Made by a program: the position numbers and the translations under genes. This document shows, one piece after another, positions 1 to 8,444 of a DNA stretch of 64,000 bases. Origin of the DNA: Candidatus Kapaibacterium sp. (GTDB lineage: Bacteria > Bacteroidota > Ignavibacteria > Kapaibacteriales > JAEUSM01); assembly GCA_016788785.1 (NCBI GenBank), contig JAEUSM010000016.1:1-64000 (forward strand), in the 5' to 3' direction. Every line of letters begins with the position of its first letter. The stretch's first letter is position 1. The notes under the pieces are model-generated. The model saw only the letters and a program-made list of their open reading frames with translations. It was not told the DNA's origin and searched no databases.

Positions 1-2170
1 AAAGTTGTACAGAATCACCCTCACAAATGGTTGGTGCTGTTGCAATATTTATAGTTGGTGAAGGCAATGCTTGAATGTTCACTGTATCATATCCAATACA
101 ACCATTGACATCAGTTACACGAAGGATATAGGTTGTATTCGCAGTTGGAGTTGCAATTGGACGCTCAATTTTGTCGTTAGAAAGTCCAGTTGCTGGCGTC
201 CACAAAAAGCTGTAATTCGGTGTTCCACCAGTTGTTTGTCGCCCTATTTGCACCCCATTCCCACCACACGACACCGTATCAGGTCCCGCATTAGCGATTG
301 GTTGACGATAGGCTCTGACGGTAACGGTATCTCTGGTTTCACAGCCAAAAGAATCATAGCCACGAACTATATAGGTTACTTCATCTTGTATTACTGTGAC
401 TGTCGGTTGCCCAATGGTGGTGTCTGACAATCCAATTGCAGGTGACCAGCGGTACGTAACTCCAGGTAATTGACTAATGCCAAGTGTTGCTGTTTGATTG
501 TTGCACAGTAAAATGGTCGGTTTTGTTCCAGCTTTTACGACAGGCGATGCTCGAACGGTGATTAGACGTCTTGTGGTGTCGTAAGCACAAAAGGCTCCTC
601 GGAAAATGATTAAACGTAAAAAGTAATTACCTGCATTTTTGTATACGTGCGATACGGTTCTGCCGGTATCGCTTGTACCATCGCCATATTCCCATTTGTA
701 GGAGGTCGCTGATGGGTCAACTAATGCTCGCAAATTCGCTACTTCGCCTTTGCAGAAGGTGGTTTTTCCGTAGATTCCTGCGGTATCCAAACCACCAACA
801 ATCGTTTGCGAAAAGTCACCACCTGCTGTCATCGTGAAGGATTGCCCTTCAACTGTTCCGTAAATGGAGGCAGTAAATCCGCTCAAATCATTATAAATTC
901 GCAGGACATTATTTATTGCTAATTGTAGTTGATAGGTGGCGTAAATCGGATTGCCCGGTAAAATTCGCCATTTGCTTGGGTCAACAGGACTTCCATTGAT
1001 TCGCGTTACGCCTCGTTCTGCATATTTGACGACGATGTTGACAGTGGAGGAGTCTGTATGAAAGAATAGATTCCCAGCTGGTGCATAAATGCTTGCAAAC
1101 CGTTGTAATTGCGATACAGCACTGAGAATAGTCATGGTTGGTGGTGCGATTGTTGGTGTTACACACCCTCCACCTTTGGTGAAATGTGCGAGCATAAATG
1201 GTCTATTGCCATTGACATATGAAAACGAATCGGTCTCCATTTCAACAAATTGACCTACATTCAATGGTTGACCAATGTTATGTCCGTCCATTCGAATTTG
1301 TGTCCCGTTGTGCACAGCTAATGCACGAATGATAGAGCCATAGGTTTTTGGGTATTTTGGGATAACATACCCACTTCCCACAACTGCATCTGGGGGAATT
1401 TGTTCCCACAAAAAATTATTTGGAGGGCATTCTCCAACACTGGTTTGTGGCGAGGATGTGAAAACTGCGATTGGGAAACAGTTTTTTTCCCCAATGGCTC
1501 GAACCCTACTTCCCGTCAAATCTCCATTGCTACGTACCAAATAGGTTTGACCGCGTTGTAAGGTAATGGTGAAGGGAATATTGGGTAATTTTCCATATTC
1601 AGTAGTGGCAGTTGGAGTTATTTCTATTCGTGTGGAATCGTAGGGTGCAACTATCAAAAACTGTGTTTTAGCTAAACCTTGTTTTCGAGTAACAATATAA
1701 TATTCTCGTCCTAATGCTGAGTTCGGAAAAACTATGGTGGCATCCAATCTGAAAGAATCTGACATTGATGTGGCATATACATTAATACTATCGTCTGAAT
1801 ACACATACACACTTTGTTTTTGTGCAAATTCAGAAATTTTCACTTCCTTTTCAATGACCAGAGCTTCACCAAAAAAGTAATTATTGGTATCATTTAATCG
1901 AAAATTTATTCTTTTAGTTTTTCCATTATCTAAATATTCATAATAGCCATTTGTTGGTTTTGTACTAAAAACATAGATATTACAATTCGTAAAATTTTCA
2001 TCACCAAAACTATTTAATCGACTATCATCGTAGGGCCATGAAATCCAAAATTCCTTTCCTCGTGTTGAACGAGGTGGCGTTTGAGAATATACCGATTCAA
2101 CAATTGTGATAATACTTATGAAACATAGCAAACTGAAAAGTATTGGGATATTTCGTAAATAATTTTTCAT
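1..2170 (-). CDS. Large secreted IgGFc-binding/PKD-like adhesin (3' end outside window)
   Basis: An open minus-strand frame runs from an ATG at 2170 to the left edge with no stop, so the C-terminus is missing. Residues 1-30 form a signal peptide ending near VYSQ. After it comes a GKEFWISWP motif and a long beta-rich region that resembles IgGFc-binding N-terminal domains (GxDFWxxFP start, YNRRKxxG-like sandwich); this family assignment is by eye. Further on, around residues 480-550, is a PKD-like domain with YKWEYGDGTSDTGRTVSHVY, followed by repeated 'CxGDSVQL/NAGPDTVSCGG' gliding-motility-type segments with paired cysteines. Such proteins are usually exported by T9SS, whose sorting domain would lie in the missing part. 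The next gene upstream ends only 7 bases away, so the two are probably co-transcribed. Function is likely surface adhesion; the substrate is unknown. Confidence 0.75.
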   Translation of the reverse strand, partial: MKNYLRNIPILFSLLCFISIITIVESVYSQTPPRSTRGKEFWISWPYDDSRLNSFGDENFTNCNIYVFSTKPTNGYYEYLDNGKTKRINFRLNDTNNYFFGEALVIEKEVKISEFAQKQSVYVYSDDSINVYATSMSDSFRLDATIVFPNSALGREYYIVTRKQGLAKTQFLIVAPYDSTRIEITPTATTEYGKLPNIPFTITLQRGQTYLVRSNGDLTGSRVRAIGEKNCFPIAVFTSSPQTSVGECPPNNFLWEQIPPDAVVGSGYVIPKYPKTYGSIIRALAVHNGTQIRMDGHNIGQPLNVGQFVEMETDSFSYVNGNRPFMLAHFTKGGGCVTPTIAPPTMTILSAVSQLQRFASIYAPAGNLFFHTDSSTVNIVVKYAERGVTRINGSPVDPSKWRILPGNPIYATYQLQLAINNVLRIYNDLSGFTASIYGTVEGQSFTMTAGGDFSQTIVGGLDTAGIYGKTTFCKGEVANLRALVDPSATSYKWEYGDGTSDTGRTVSHVYKNAGNYFLRLIIFRGAFCAYDTTRRLITVRASPVVKAGTKPTILLCNNQTATLGISQLPGVTYRWSPAIGLSDTTIGQPTVTVIQDEVTYIVRGYDSFGCETRDTVTVRAYRQPIANAGPDTVSCGGNGVQIGRQTTGGTPNYSFLWTPATGLSNDKIERPIATPTANTTYILRVTDVNGCIGYDTVNIQALPSPTINIATAPTICEGDSVQL

Positions 2171-2176
2171 ATTCTT

Positions 2177-4231
2177 TTATCTCAATAGTTGAAATGGATA
2201 AGCGAATGACTTTTTGGAGGTTGTTATTTCCAGAAAATACATTCCTTGTGGTAATCCGTTTGTATTGAGAGTAAATTCTTTCTCATTATTCATTGGGAAT
2301 ATCATTACTGATAAGCCCAATAAATTTCGGACAACGACTGAATACAGCTGTTCGTTTTCTTTGGTATGTATCCGTATTTTCGAAACGCTAGTAACAGGAT
2401 TTGGAATAATTTCAACACCAACATTTTCGCTTTCATTTACTGAAGTTAGTGAATTTGTTGTAAATACTCTTACTTCAGACCATTGACCGAGATTTTTGTT
2501 GGAATTTGATTTAACTTGCCAAAAGTATTTTGTTTCTTTTTCTAAGGATTTGTACTCAAAAGTATTTTGTGTGATATTTTCTTCATTAACTACAGTTGTA
2601 GAAAATGTACTATCTTTGGAAAGCTTCAATTCATAACTTTCTGCACCATTTATTGGTTGCCATGTGAAATTCACTGAAGTTGGTGCGATTTCAGTCTCAT
2701 TTATTGGCTGAATTAAATTAGGTTTTGCGAGAATCGTGAGAAAATCCCACGTATCCGACCATACGCCAAATTCACCGTCTTTGCGTGTACGTGTCTGCCA
2801 ATAGTAACGGCGATTATGCTCCAAATTTTTGATGTCTGTTTGCAATACGCTTTGCACGGGTGTTCGTTCTAAAACTGTTGTTGCAAAGGTAGGAACAGTT
2901 GAAACCCTGACTGTATAGCCGTCAACGTCAGTTGCTGGGTTCCAATGGAGCAAGGTATCGACTGGTACGCCGATTGCATTCGAATCTGGGTACCGTTGAG
3001 CAACCATCGGCAACCCCGGAAGACGAAATGTCCACGTATCTGACCAAGCCGTTGTGTCATCACTGACCAATTGTTTCACTCGCCAGTGGTATGTAGTATT
3101 TTGTTTGAGCGTATTCGTTCCGTCGTAAAAATAGGTAGTGTCTAATATACCTACTACGTCTTCAATGAGCGTTGAAAAATCTGCTTTGTCGGAAAGTTGT
3201 AGGAACGAACTCGCATTGAGTTGACCTTGCCGACGCCATTTGAAATTGATAAGTTTTGGTGCATCAGCCAATTTATTGGGTGGTTCGACCAATAGTGGTT
3301 TCGTTTGTGTAGTAAATCTCCATACATTTGAGGGAACATTTCCAATGTCAGTATTGGAAGAAACCGTCCAATAGTATATCTTGTTTTTCTCAAGTTTTGG
3401 AACGTACAATAACGTGTCCAAAACCGTCGAAGAATCAACTATAGTAGTAAAAAATAGTGGCGAGGTGGAAAGCTTAACTGTATAATTATTGGTGCCTTCC
3501 AATTTGTTCCATCGAAGGGTTATTGCTGTATCCATCACCGAAGTAGCAGAATCTGGATACACCTTTTTGAGTGTCGTATCCAACACCAAAATAGATCTAG
3601 TTTCAGACCAGATATGACTTATCGGTCCATAAGTAGCTTGAACTCGCCAATAGTATTGTTTGTTTTTAATTAACCAATCCGTATGATAAATTGAATCTGG
3701 ATAATTATATTCCTGTACCACAAAATTTGAAGTGAAGTTAGGATTCTTTGCGATTTGAAGATTATAGGTAATTTCACCACCAATTTTATTCCAATTTAAA
3801 GAAATAGGCTTTAATGATGTTATTAACTGATCTTCAGGTAAGTACAAAGATATGATTGGATTACATGTTCTGAATTTTCTTCGCTTATAAACACCAATAT
3901 ATTCTAATTCAAATGTACTTCCAACCCCCCACTCATATTCAGTATCAAAATTCAATAAGACTTCATATTTATGAGTAGTATCAACTAACCATTTAGAAAT
4001 ATAATTAGTACCACCAACTCTGTAAACTTTATCAGCAAAACTTTTCCATTTGCAATTTGGTTGCAGAGTATATATTATTTCACCATCTTTTGGTTCGATA
4101 AGAGTGTCATCAGAAGAAGTTTCGATGTAATTTTCTATGTTTCTTTTGTTTTCAAAATAACAATTTGAAGAAAACACATATGAATTCGTATACAGTAGAA
4201 ATAGAATTATTGCAATAGTTAGTGATTTCAT
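2177..4231 (-). CDS. Fibronectin type III repeat protein with T9SS sorting domain
   Basis: A 684-residue secreted protein. The ATG at 4231 gives a good signal peptide (MKSLTIAIILFLLYTNSYVFSS); the longer reading would need a TTG at 4246. The body contains at least five FnIII-like repeats of about 95 residues, each with the pattern 'L..P.......I.F.W', 'Y.l.ls....F.t.v' and 'Y.W.v......W.S..W.F.T'. The last 70 residues form a type A T9SS sorting domain: 'IIPNPVTSVSKIRI', a VVVRNLLG strand and 'GLPQGMYFLEI', ending in a short basic tail. The protein should be exported across the outer membrane and attached or released by the Por system. It lies 7 bases upstream of the PKD adhesin gene and follows a strong terminator at 4261-4292. 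No catalytic domain is visible; an adhesive or scaffolding role is inferred. Confidence 0.85.
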   Translation of the reverse strand: MKSLTIAIILFLLYTNSYVFSSNCYFENKRNIENYIETSSDDTLIEPKDGEIIYTLQPNCKWKSFADKVYRVGGTNYISKWLVDTTHKYEVLLNFDTEYEWGVGSTFELEYIGVYKRRKFRTCNPIISLYLPEDQLITSLKPISLNWNKIGGEITYNLQIAKNPNFTSNFVVQEYNYPDSIYHTDWLIKNKQYYWRVQATYGPISHIWSETRSILVLDTTLKKVYPDSATSVMDTAITLRWNKLEGTNNYTVKLSTSPLFFTTIVDSSTVLDTLLYVPKLEKNKIYYWTVSSNTDIGNVPSNVWRFTTQTKPLLVEPPNKLADAPKLINFKWRRQGQLNASSFLQLSDKADFSTLIEDVVGILDTTYFYDGTNTLKQNTTYHWRVKQLVSDDTTAWSDTWTFRLPGLPMVAQRYPDSNAIGVPVDTLLHWNPATDVDGYTVRVSTVPTFATTVLERTPVQSVLQTDIKNLEHNRRYYWQTRTRKDGEFGVWSDTWDFLTILAKPNLIQPINETEIAPTSVNFTWQPINGAESYELKLSKDSTFSTTVVNEENITQNTFEYKSLEKETKYFWQVKSNSNKNLGQWSEVRVFTTNSLTSVNESENVGVEIIPNPVTSVSKIRIHTKENEQLYSVVVRNLLGLSVMIFPMNNEKEFTLNTNGLPQGMYFLEITTSKKSFAYPFQLLR

Positions 4232-4260
4232 TACAATTTCTTTCAATGTTGTAAATTATG

Positions 4261-4292
4261 AAAAATTCAGGGAGGAAGTACTTCCTCCCTGA
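4261..4292 (-). terminator. Perfect 13-bp hairpin terminator
   Basis: A perfect dyad occupies 4267-4292 (arms TCAGGGAGGAAGT and ACTTCCTCCCTGA). On the minus strand it is followed by ATTTTT. It separates the small EF-hand/T9SS gene from the FnIII gene and should end transcription of the former. Confidence 0.8.
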
Positions 4293-4305
4293 TAACACAT
4301 GATTT

Positions 4306-4665
4306 TTATTTTGAAATAATTATTGGTTTGGTTATTACACCATCCTTAGATTCAATTACAAGTAAATATAAACCATTTTGCAACGACTGTAATGAAATTG
4401 GCAATATATCATTTCCAATTTTATTTCTCATTTTCAATAACTCAACTCCATTAATGGAAACTATTTTCACAGAAAGAATTTCTTCTGATACTTTAACAAT
4501 AACTTCGTTAGCCCTTGATTCCAAAAGTACATCATTTGAAAGAGATTTAATAAATTTGTCAGAAAAATACGGCATTTCGTTCTTATTAATGAGTCCGTTT
4601 TTATCCTTATCTAAATTTTCAAGAATGAAAGAATGATACGAAATTAATGAACTATATGTAATCAT
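4306..4665 (-). CDS. Small protein with EF-hand loop and T9SS-type C-terminal domain
   Basis: A 119-residue ORF from an ATG at 4665. It has no signal peptide. Residues 18-31 contain a textbook EF-hand/dockerin calcium loop (DKDKNGLINKNE: D1, D3, N5, G6, I8, E12). Residues 45-119 look like a T9SS sorting domain (VKIVSINGVELLKM, then LQSLQNGLYLLVIESKDG and a short tail). Without a signal peptide it cannot reach T9SS, so it may be the surviving 3' end of a larger secreted gene, or the true start may lie elsewhere. No upstream in-frame remnant was recognised in 4666-4750. It ends at a strong terminator. The ORF is probably real sequence of T9SS cargo, but whether it is expressed is uncertain. Confidence 0.55.
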   Translation of the reverse strand: MITYSSLISYHSFILENLDKDKNGLINKNEMPYFSDKFIKSLSNDVLLESRANEVIVKVSEEILSVKIVSINGVELLKMRNKIGNDILPISLQSLQNGLYLLVIESKDGVITKPIIISK

Positions 4666-4845
4666 ATACTACCTCACTTTAAATATTCTAACTATAATAC
4701 TTATACTGTATTTTGACTGAAAAGGTTCCCACTTTTTTTACAAATTACGAAAATAAATTTTCTTGGCAATGGAAAAATGGGTATTTTTTGGAATACTTTA
4801 GGAATATTTGGTTAACGTAGGGCTTACACCATAAGCTATAATAGG

Positions 4846-4865
4846 AAGCCCTTTCAGGGCTTTTT
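4846..4865. repeat. AGCCCT-TTC-AGGGCT palindrome
   Basis: A 6-bp stem with T-run; it could act as a terminator on the plus strand. It lies just after a block GGGCTTACACC...AAGCTATAATA that resembles another dispersed-repeat type, of which this is the only copy seen here. Confidence 0.5.
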
Positions 4866-4882
4866 GAGGGAAGTGTGAGAGT

Positions 4883-4908
4883 GAGACGCCCATATAGGGC
4901 GTCTCTAC
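4883..4908 (-). repeat. GTAG-type REP-like hairpin, copy 1
   Basis: On the minus strand it reads GTA-GAGACGCCC-TATAT-GGGCGTCTC: a GTAG tetranucleotide directly followed by a 9-bp GC-rich stem. The GTAG plus hairpin layout is that of REP elements processed by RAYT transposases. The stem sequence differs from the GGGGCGTATT subtype but shares the outer GTAG-R-G-R-C. Confidence 0.65.
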
Positions 4909-4950
4909 GAATGGGGAGTGGGAGATGTGTTGGTAGGTGGAATGTGTTTC

Positions 4951-4986
4951 TATAAATATGTGACCACTCCGTGGTCAGAAGAGCAA
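4951..4986. repeat. TGACCAC/GTGGTCA dispersed repeat, copy 1
   Basis: About 36 bases starting TATAAATATGTGACCACTCC. They match 33840-33875 with two or three differences. The core is a 7-bp perfect palindrome with a 3-base loop (4961-4977). Both copies lie in non-coding REP-like islands. Confidence 0.7.
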
Positions 4987-5033
4987 CCCCGCTACTGCGT
5001 GACGCCACTCCAAGTGAGGAGAATTATTTTTAT

Positions 5034-5053
5034 AGGGGCGTATTGCATACACC
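5034..5053 (+). repeat. GTAG-type REP-like element, degenerate copy
   Basis: AGGGGCGTATTGCATACACC belongs to the GGGGCGTATT subtype found at 15669, 15736 and 33951. The 5' G-T-A-G is A-T-A-G here and the right arm has ACACC in place of ACGCC, so it is probably a decayed copy. Confidence 0.6.
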
Positions 5054-5070
5054 CATTTGTGCAGAATGCC

Positions 5071-5107
5071 CCCTCACCCCAACCCTCTCCCTCGTGGGGG
5101 AGAAGGA
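5071..5107. repeat. CCCTCTCCC-type palindromic repeat, copy 1
   Basis: It reads CCCTCACCCCAACCCTCTCC, then a short loop and GGGGGAGAAGG. Related copies lie at 32117-32161, 33778-33816 and 56377-56418. Confidence 0.6.
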
Positions 5108-5209
5108 GTTGTTTTATTGGAGTAGATTACACCCCAACACACTAAGAGAGCCTCAATGTACACAGATACCTCTCAAAAGGTTAGAATAGAATATTTGAGT
5201 TAGTAATTC

Positions 5210-6112
5210 TTACTTTTTAGGAAGTGGGGGGATGATTGCTTGGGCAGATTGCAGGATGATGTTTGGGAATTTGATGAGCAATGCTTTATTGGCAGCGATT
5301 TGCTCTGCTTCTTTTTTGGATTTACCAGTTCCTTCAGCGATGAGCTCTTCGTTTATGTAAACTCCGATGGTGAATACTGTTGAATGTGCAGGACCTTCAG
5401 AATGCAAAACTCTATATTTTGGGGAAGTTTTATAATGTGATTGAACTTCTTCCAATAGCATTGATTTGTAGTTTTTTTCTTCTAATGTGGTTGAAGATGC
5501 TATGATTGGCAATAGTGTGTTCAGGAAAAATTTGGTTACGACCTTCAATCCAGAATCTAAATAGATTGCGGCTATGATTGCTTCGATTGCATCTGCGAGA
5601 ATGCTACTATTACTAAACGATAGGGTTTGGCGTGCACTGTAGGACAAAATGACATATTGCTCCAAATGTAGAACCGATGCACAATGGGCTAATGTTTTGC
5701 CGTTGACAATGAGCGATCGCATTTTGGTTAGTTCGCCTTCTGGTACATTGGTATGCAAAGAAAATAGATATTCAGCAACTATCATATCCAAAATAGCATC
5801 ACCCAGAAATTCTAATCGTTCATTTGATGGTAGGGTTGAGTACTCAGGTACTTGTAAAGCCGAACGGTGGATGAGTGCTAATTCAAAATAAAGAGATTCT
5901 TTGATGGAAATCCCTAAAATTCCTTCTAACTCTTTTACCTTATTTGAAGGTAAGATTTTCGCTTTTTTGACTTTAAGTGCTAAAACTTTGTCCTCAGTCA
6001 TGTTCTGAGGTTTAAAGGAATATATTTTCGTAAAGAAGGATTGAAAAATTTCTTTGACAACTTCTCCAGAGGAACGATGTTCTTGTATCGTTTTTTCGGT
6101 ACTATCCTTCAT
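5210..6112 (-). CDS. rnc: Ribonuclease III
   Basis: Double-strand-specific endoribonuclease that processes rRNA precursors and structured mRNAs. The ATG at 6112 gives 300 residues; the frame stays open further upstream, but that extension lies wholly inside fabF and is not credible. The RNase III signature NERLEFLGDAILD (about residues 97-109) carries the acidic catalytic residues, with the second acidic pair in LADAIEAIIAAIYLDSG. The C-terminal 70 residues form a double-stranded RNA-binding domain (KSMLLEEVQSHY..., GTGKSKKEAEQIAANKAL). The N-terminus is about 50 residues longer than in E. coli. It overlaps the end of fabF by 11 bases and is the last gene of the fatty-acid operon, an arrangement common in Bacteroidota and relatives. 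Confidence 0.95.
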   Translation of the reverse strand: MKDSTEKTIQEHRSSGEVVKEIFQSFFTKIYSFKPQNMTEDKVLALKVKKAKILPSNKVKELEGILGISIKESLYFELALIHRSALQVPEYSTLPSNERLEFLGDAILDMIVAEYLFSLHTNVPEGELTKMRSLIVNGKTLAHCASVLHLEQYVILSYSARQTLSFSNSSILADAIEAIIAAIYLDSGLKVVTKFFLNTLLPIIASSTTLEEKNYKSMLLEEVQSHYKTSPKYRVLHSEGPAHSTVFTIGVYINEELIAEGTGKSKKEAEQIAANKALLIKFPNIILQSAQAIIPPLPKK

Positions 6113-7361
6113 ACCGAACGAAACACAAAGTAGCGTTATGACCACCAAAACCAAATGTATTGCTGAGAGCAGCATTGATAGTTTTTTCTACTGGCTTATT
6201 TGGTACGTAGAACAAATCACACGCAGGGTCAGGAGTTTGATAATTGATAGTTGGAGGAAGTTTTGAATTTTTAATAGCCAACACAGTAGCAACTGCCTCT
6301 ACTGCACCAGCTGCACCAAGCAGATGTCCAGTCATAGATTTAGTAGAACTAACAGCTAATTTGTAGGCATGTTCGCCAAAAACTTTTTTGATTGCTTCTG
6401 TTTCAGATCGGTCGTTGAGTGGGGTTGATGTTCCATGAGCATTGATGTAATCAACATCATTGATGGAGATTCCGGCATCTTTCAATGCCAAAGTCATCGA
6501 ACGTACTGCTCCTTCGCCACCTGGAGCAGGAGCTGTAATGTGATATGCATCATCAGTATTTCCAAAACCAGCAAACTCTGCATAAATTTTTGCACCGCGA
6601 TTAAGGGCGTGTTCTTCCGTTTCTAACACCAAGATACCACCACCTTCGCCAAGCACAAATCCATCGCGAGTAGCGTCGAATGGACGAGATGCAGTTGCTG
6701 GAGAGTCGTTACGAGTTGACATCGCCTTCATATTGGTGAATCCGCCAACAGACATTGGGCAAATAACTGCCTCAGAACCACCAGCAAGCATAATATCTGC
6801 ATCACCACGTTGCATAATCATCAAGGCATCTGCTAATGAATGCGATGAAGTAGCACATGCCGAAACAGTTGCATAATTTGGTCCTTTTAATCCATATCGC
6901 ATGGCAATATGACCACCAGCGATATTGGAAATAAGCATAGGAATGAAGAAAGGAGATATCCTATCAGGATTTCCATTTCGTTCAAAGAGCGTATTTTGTT
7001 GATGGTGATATGTCCACATACCACCAATTCCAGATCCAAAAATGACACCAAAACGTTCCTTGTCAATAGTTTCAAGATTCAAACCAGAATCGTCCATAGC
7101 TTGAACTGCAGCAGCCATTGCAAATTGTGCGAACAAATCCACACGTTGAACTTCTTTTTTAGTGAAGTACAGCAGTGGATCAAATTGTTTCAATTCACAT
7201 GCAAATTTTGCGTCAAATAATGACGCATCAAATTGAGTGATGGGAGCTGCACCGCTTTTACCGGACATCATACCGTCCCAGAATTCAGCGACGGTATTTC
7301 CTATTGGTGTTACAGCACCAAGACCAGTAACGACAACTTTCGGTAAGTTTTTACGTGCCAT
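6102..7361 (-). CDS. fabF: 3-oxoacyl-[ACP] synthase II
   Basis: Condensing enzyme of type II fatty-acid synthesis; it extends acyl-ACP with malonyl-ACP in the cytosol. The 419 residues are full length. The nucleophile is C169 in SACATSSHS, and the catalytic histidines sit in NAHGTSTPLND (about 310) and KSMTGHLLGAAG (about 345). GFGGHNATLCF near the C-terminus closes the active site. It follows acpP by 23 bases and overlaps rnc, so it is part of the operon running 12175 to 5210. Confidence 0.97.
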   Translation of the reverse strand: MARKNLPKVVVTGLGAVTPIGNTVAEFWDGMMSGKSGAAPITQFDASLFDAKFACELKQFDPLLYFTKKEVQRVDLFAQFAMAAAVQAMDDSGLNLETIDKERFGVIFGSGIGGMWTYHHQQNTLFERNGNPDRISPFFIPMLISNIAGGHIAMRYGLKGPNYATVSACATSSHSLADALMIMQRGDADIMLAGGSEAVICPMSVGGFTNMKAMSTRNDSPATASRPFDATRDGFVLGEGGGILVLETEEHALNRGAKIYAEFAGFGNTDDAYHITAPAPGGEGAVRSMTLALKDAGISINDVDYINAHGTSTPLNDRSETEAIKKVFGEHAYKLAVSSTKSMTGHLLGAAGAVEAVATVLAIKNSKLPPTINYQTPDPACDLFYVPNKPVEKTINAALSNTFGFGGHNATLCFVRYEG

Positions 7362-7384
7362 TTTTGTTTCTAAAATTTGTAAAA

Positions 7385-7618
7385 TTATTGTTTTGATTCA
7401 ATATACGAAACTGCATCGCCAACTGTAAGAATTTTCTCAGCATCTGCATCTTCGATTGTTAAATTGAACTCACGTTCAAATTCCATAATCAATTCAACAT
7501 TATCTAAAGAATCAGCTCCAAGATCATTGGTAAATGATGCTGCATTCGTCACTTGCGATTCTTCAACGCCAAGTTTGTTGACAATAATTTCGATAACTTT
7601 TTGAGCTACTTGACTCAT
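7385..7618 (-). CDS. acpP: Acyl carrier protein
   Basis: A 77-residue acidic carrier protein. S37 in [15 protein letters not shown] is the 4'-phosphopantetheine attachment site. It shuttles acyl chains between FabD, FabH, FabG and FabF, all encoded beside it. Length and the four-helix pattern are typical. The 73-base gap to fabG is among the longest in this operon and may allow an extra promoter or RNA processing, as ACP is needed in excess. Confidence 0.97.
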   Translation of the reverse strand: MSQVAQKVIEIIVNKLGVEESQVTNAASFTNDLGADSLDNVELIMEFEREFNLTIEDADAEKILTVGDAVSYIESKQ

Positions 7619-7691
7619 TGGTTTTCCTTTGTTAATAGAGTATATAGTAATAAATTAATTTAAAGTTGATTACAAATTTCGTAAAAATTTG

Positions 7692-8435
7692 CTACATTGC
7701 CAAACCGCCGTCCACGAAAATGTTTTGTCCCGTTACATACGATGAATCTTCTGAGGCAAAAAACAAACAAACTTTAGCGACTTCTTCAGCAGAAGCACCA
7801 CGCTTTAATGGGATATTTCCGGTAAAAGAAGCTCGTTGTTCGTCAGTGAGTTTTTCAGTCATATCAGTAATTACATAACCTGGAGATACACAATTGACCA
7901 AAATATTTCTTGAGGCAAATTCTTTTGCCAAAGATTTCGTAAGACCAATCAATCCAGCTTTTGAAGCTGCGTAATTTGCCTGTCCAGCATTTCCAGTAGA
8001 CCCAACAATAGAACCAATATTGATAATTCTTCCTTTACGTTGAGACATCATCGGACGTGAGAATGCTTTTGATAGTAAAAACACACTTTTCAAATTCGTA
8101 TCAAGTACCAAGTCCCAATCATCCTCAGTCATTCGCATCAACAAATTGTCTTTTGTCATACCAGCATTATTCACCAATACATCAACACGTTGTGTTTCTG
8201 CATTGATAAAATCAACAAATGCTTTGATAGATTCAGAAGAAGATGTATTGAGTTGTGAAAAGTGAACATGAGCTTCACCTAATTCAGCAACCAATTGATT
8301 TGCTTTTTCAACACTTCCATTGTACGTTGCAAATACTTTTGCACCTTCAGCAACAAAGGCACGAACAATTGCTTCGCCGATGCCTCTGGTTCCTCCAGTA
8401 ACAATACACACTTTTCCTGTTAATCGTTGTTCCAT
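7692..8435 (-). CDS. fabG: 3-oxoacyl-[ACP] reductase
   Basis: NADPH-dependent reductase of the fatty-acid cycle, SDR family, 247 residues. The cofactor motif is TGGTRGIG (residues 13-20), NNAG is at 89-92, and the catalytic triad is S142, Y155 and K159 (YAASK). The C-terminus GQNIFVDGGLAM is typical of FabG. It lies 9 bases downstream of fabD in the operon. Confidence 0.95.
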   Translation of the reverse strand: MEQRLTGKVCIVTGGTRGIGEAIVRAFVAEGAKVFATYNGSVEKANQLVAELGEAHVHFSQLNTSSSESIKAFVDFINAETQRVDVLVNNAGMTKDNLLMRMTEDDWDLVLDTNLKSVFLLSKAFSRPMMSQRKGRIINIGSIVGSTGNAGQANYAASKAGLIGLTKSLAKEFASRNILVNCVSPGYVITDMTEKLTDEQRASFTGNIPLKRGASAEEVAKVCLFFASEDSSYVTGQNIFVDGGLAM

Positions 8436-8444
8436 GTAATTTTT

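Larger units (their letters stand above)
4666..5209. other. Non-coding island with REP-like palindromes
   Basis: About 540 bases without a credible gene. They hold a series of palindromes: AAGCCCTTTCAGGGCTTTTT (4846-4865), a GTAG-type hairpin (4883-4908), a TGACCAC/GTGGTCA palindrome (4961-4977), a degenerate GTAG-type copy (5034-5053) and a CCCTCTCCC-type element (5071-5107). Short open frames here simply read through these repeats. Confidence 0.75.

Noticed and set aside
71-427. Plus-strand open frame of 118 codons
   Set aside because: It is the reverse-strand shadow of the PKD/IgGFc-like adhesin gene, whose minus-strand frame is open from 2170 to the edge and has signal peptide and domain motifs.
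4745-5189. Short frames in the 4.7-5.2 kb gap
   Set aside because: They read through palindromic repeats, have no conserved content and lack signals; the region is better explained as a repeat island.
6113-6175. N-terminal extension of RNase III
   Set aside because: The extra residues are encoded entirely within fabF and do not match the family; the ATG at 6112 fits the operon overlap.
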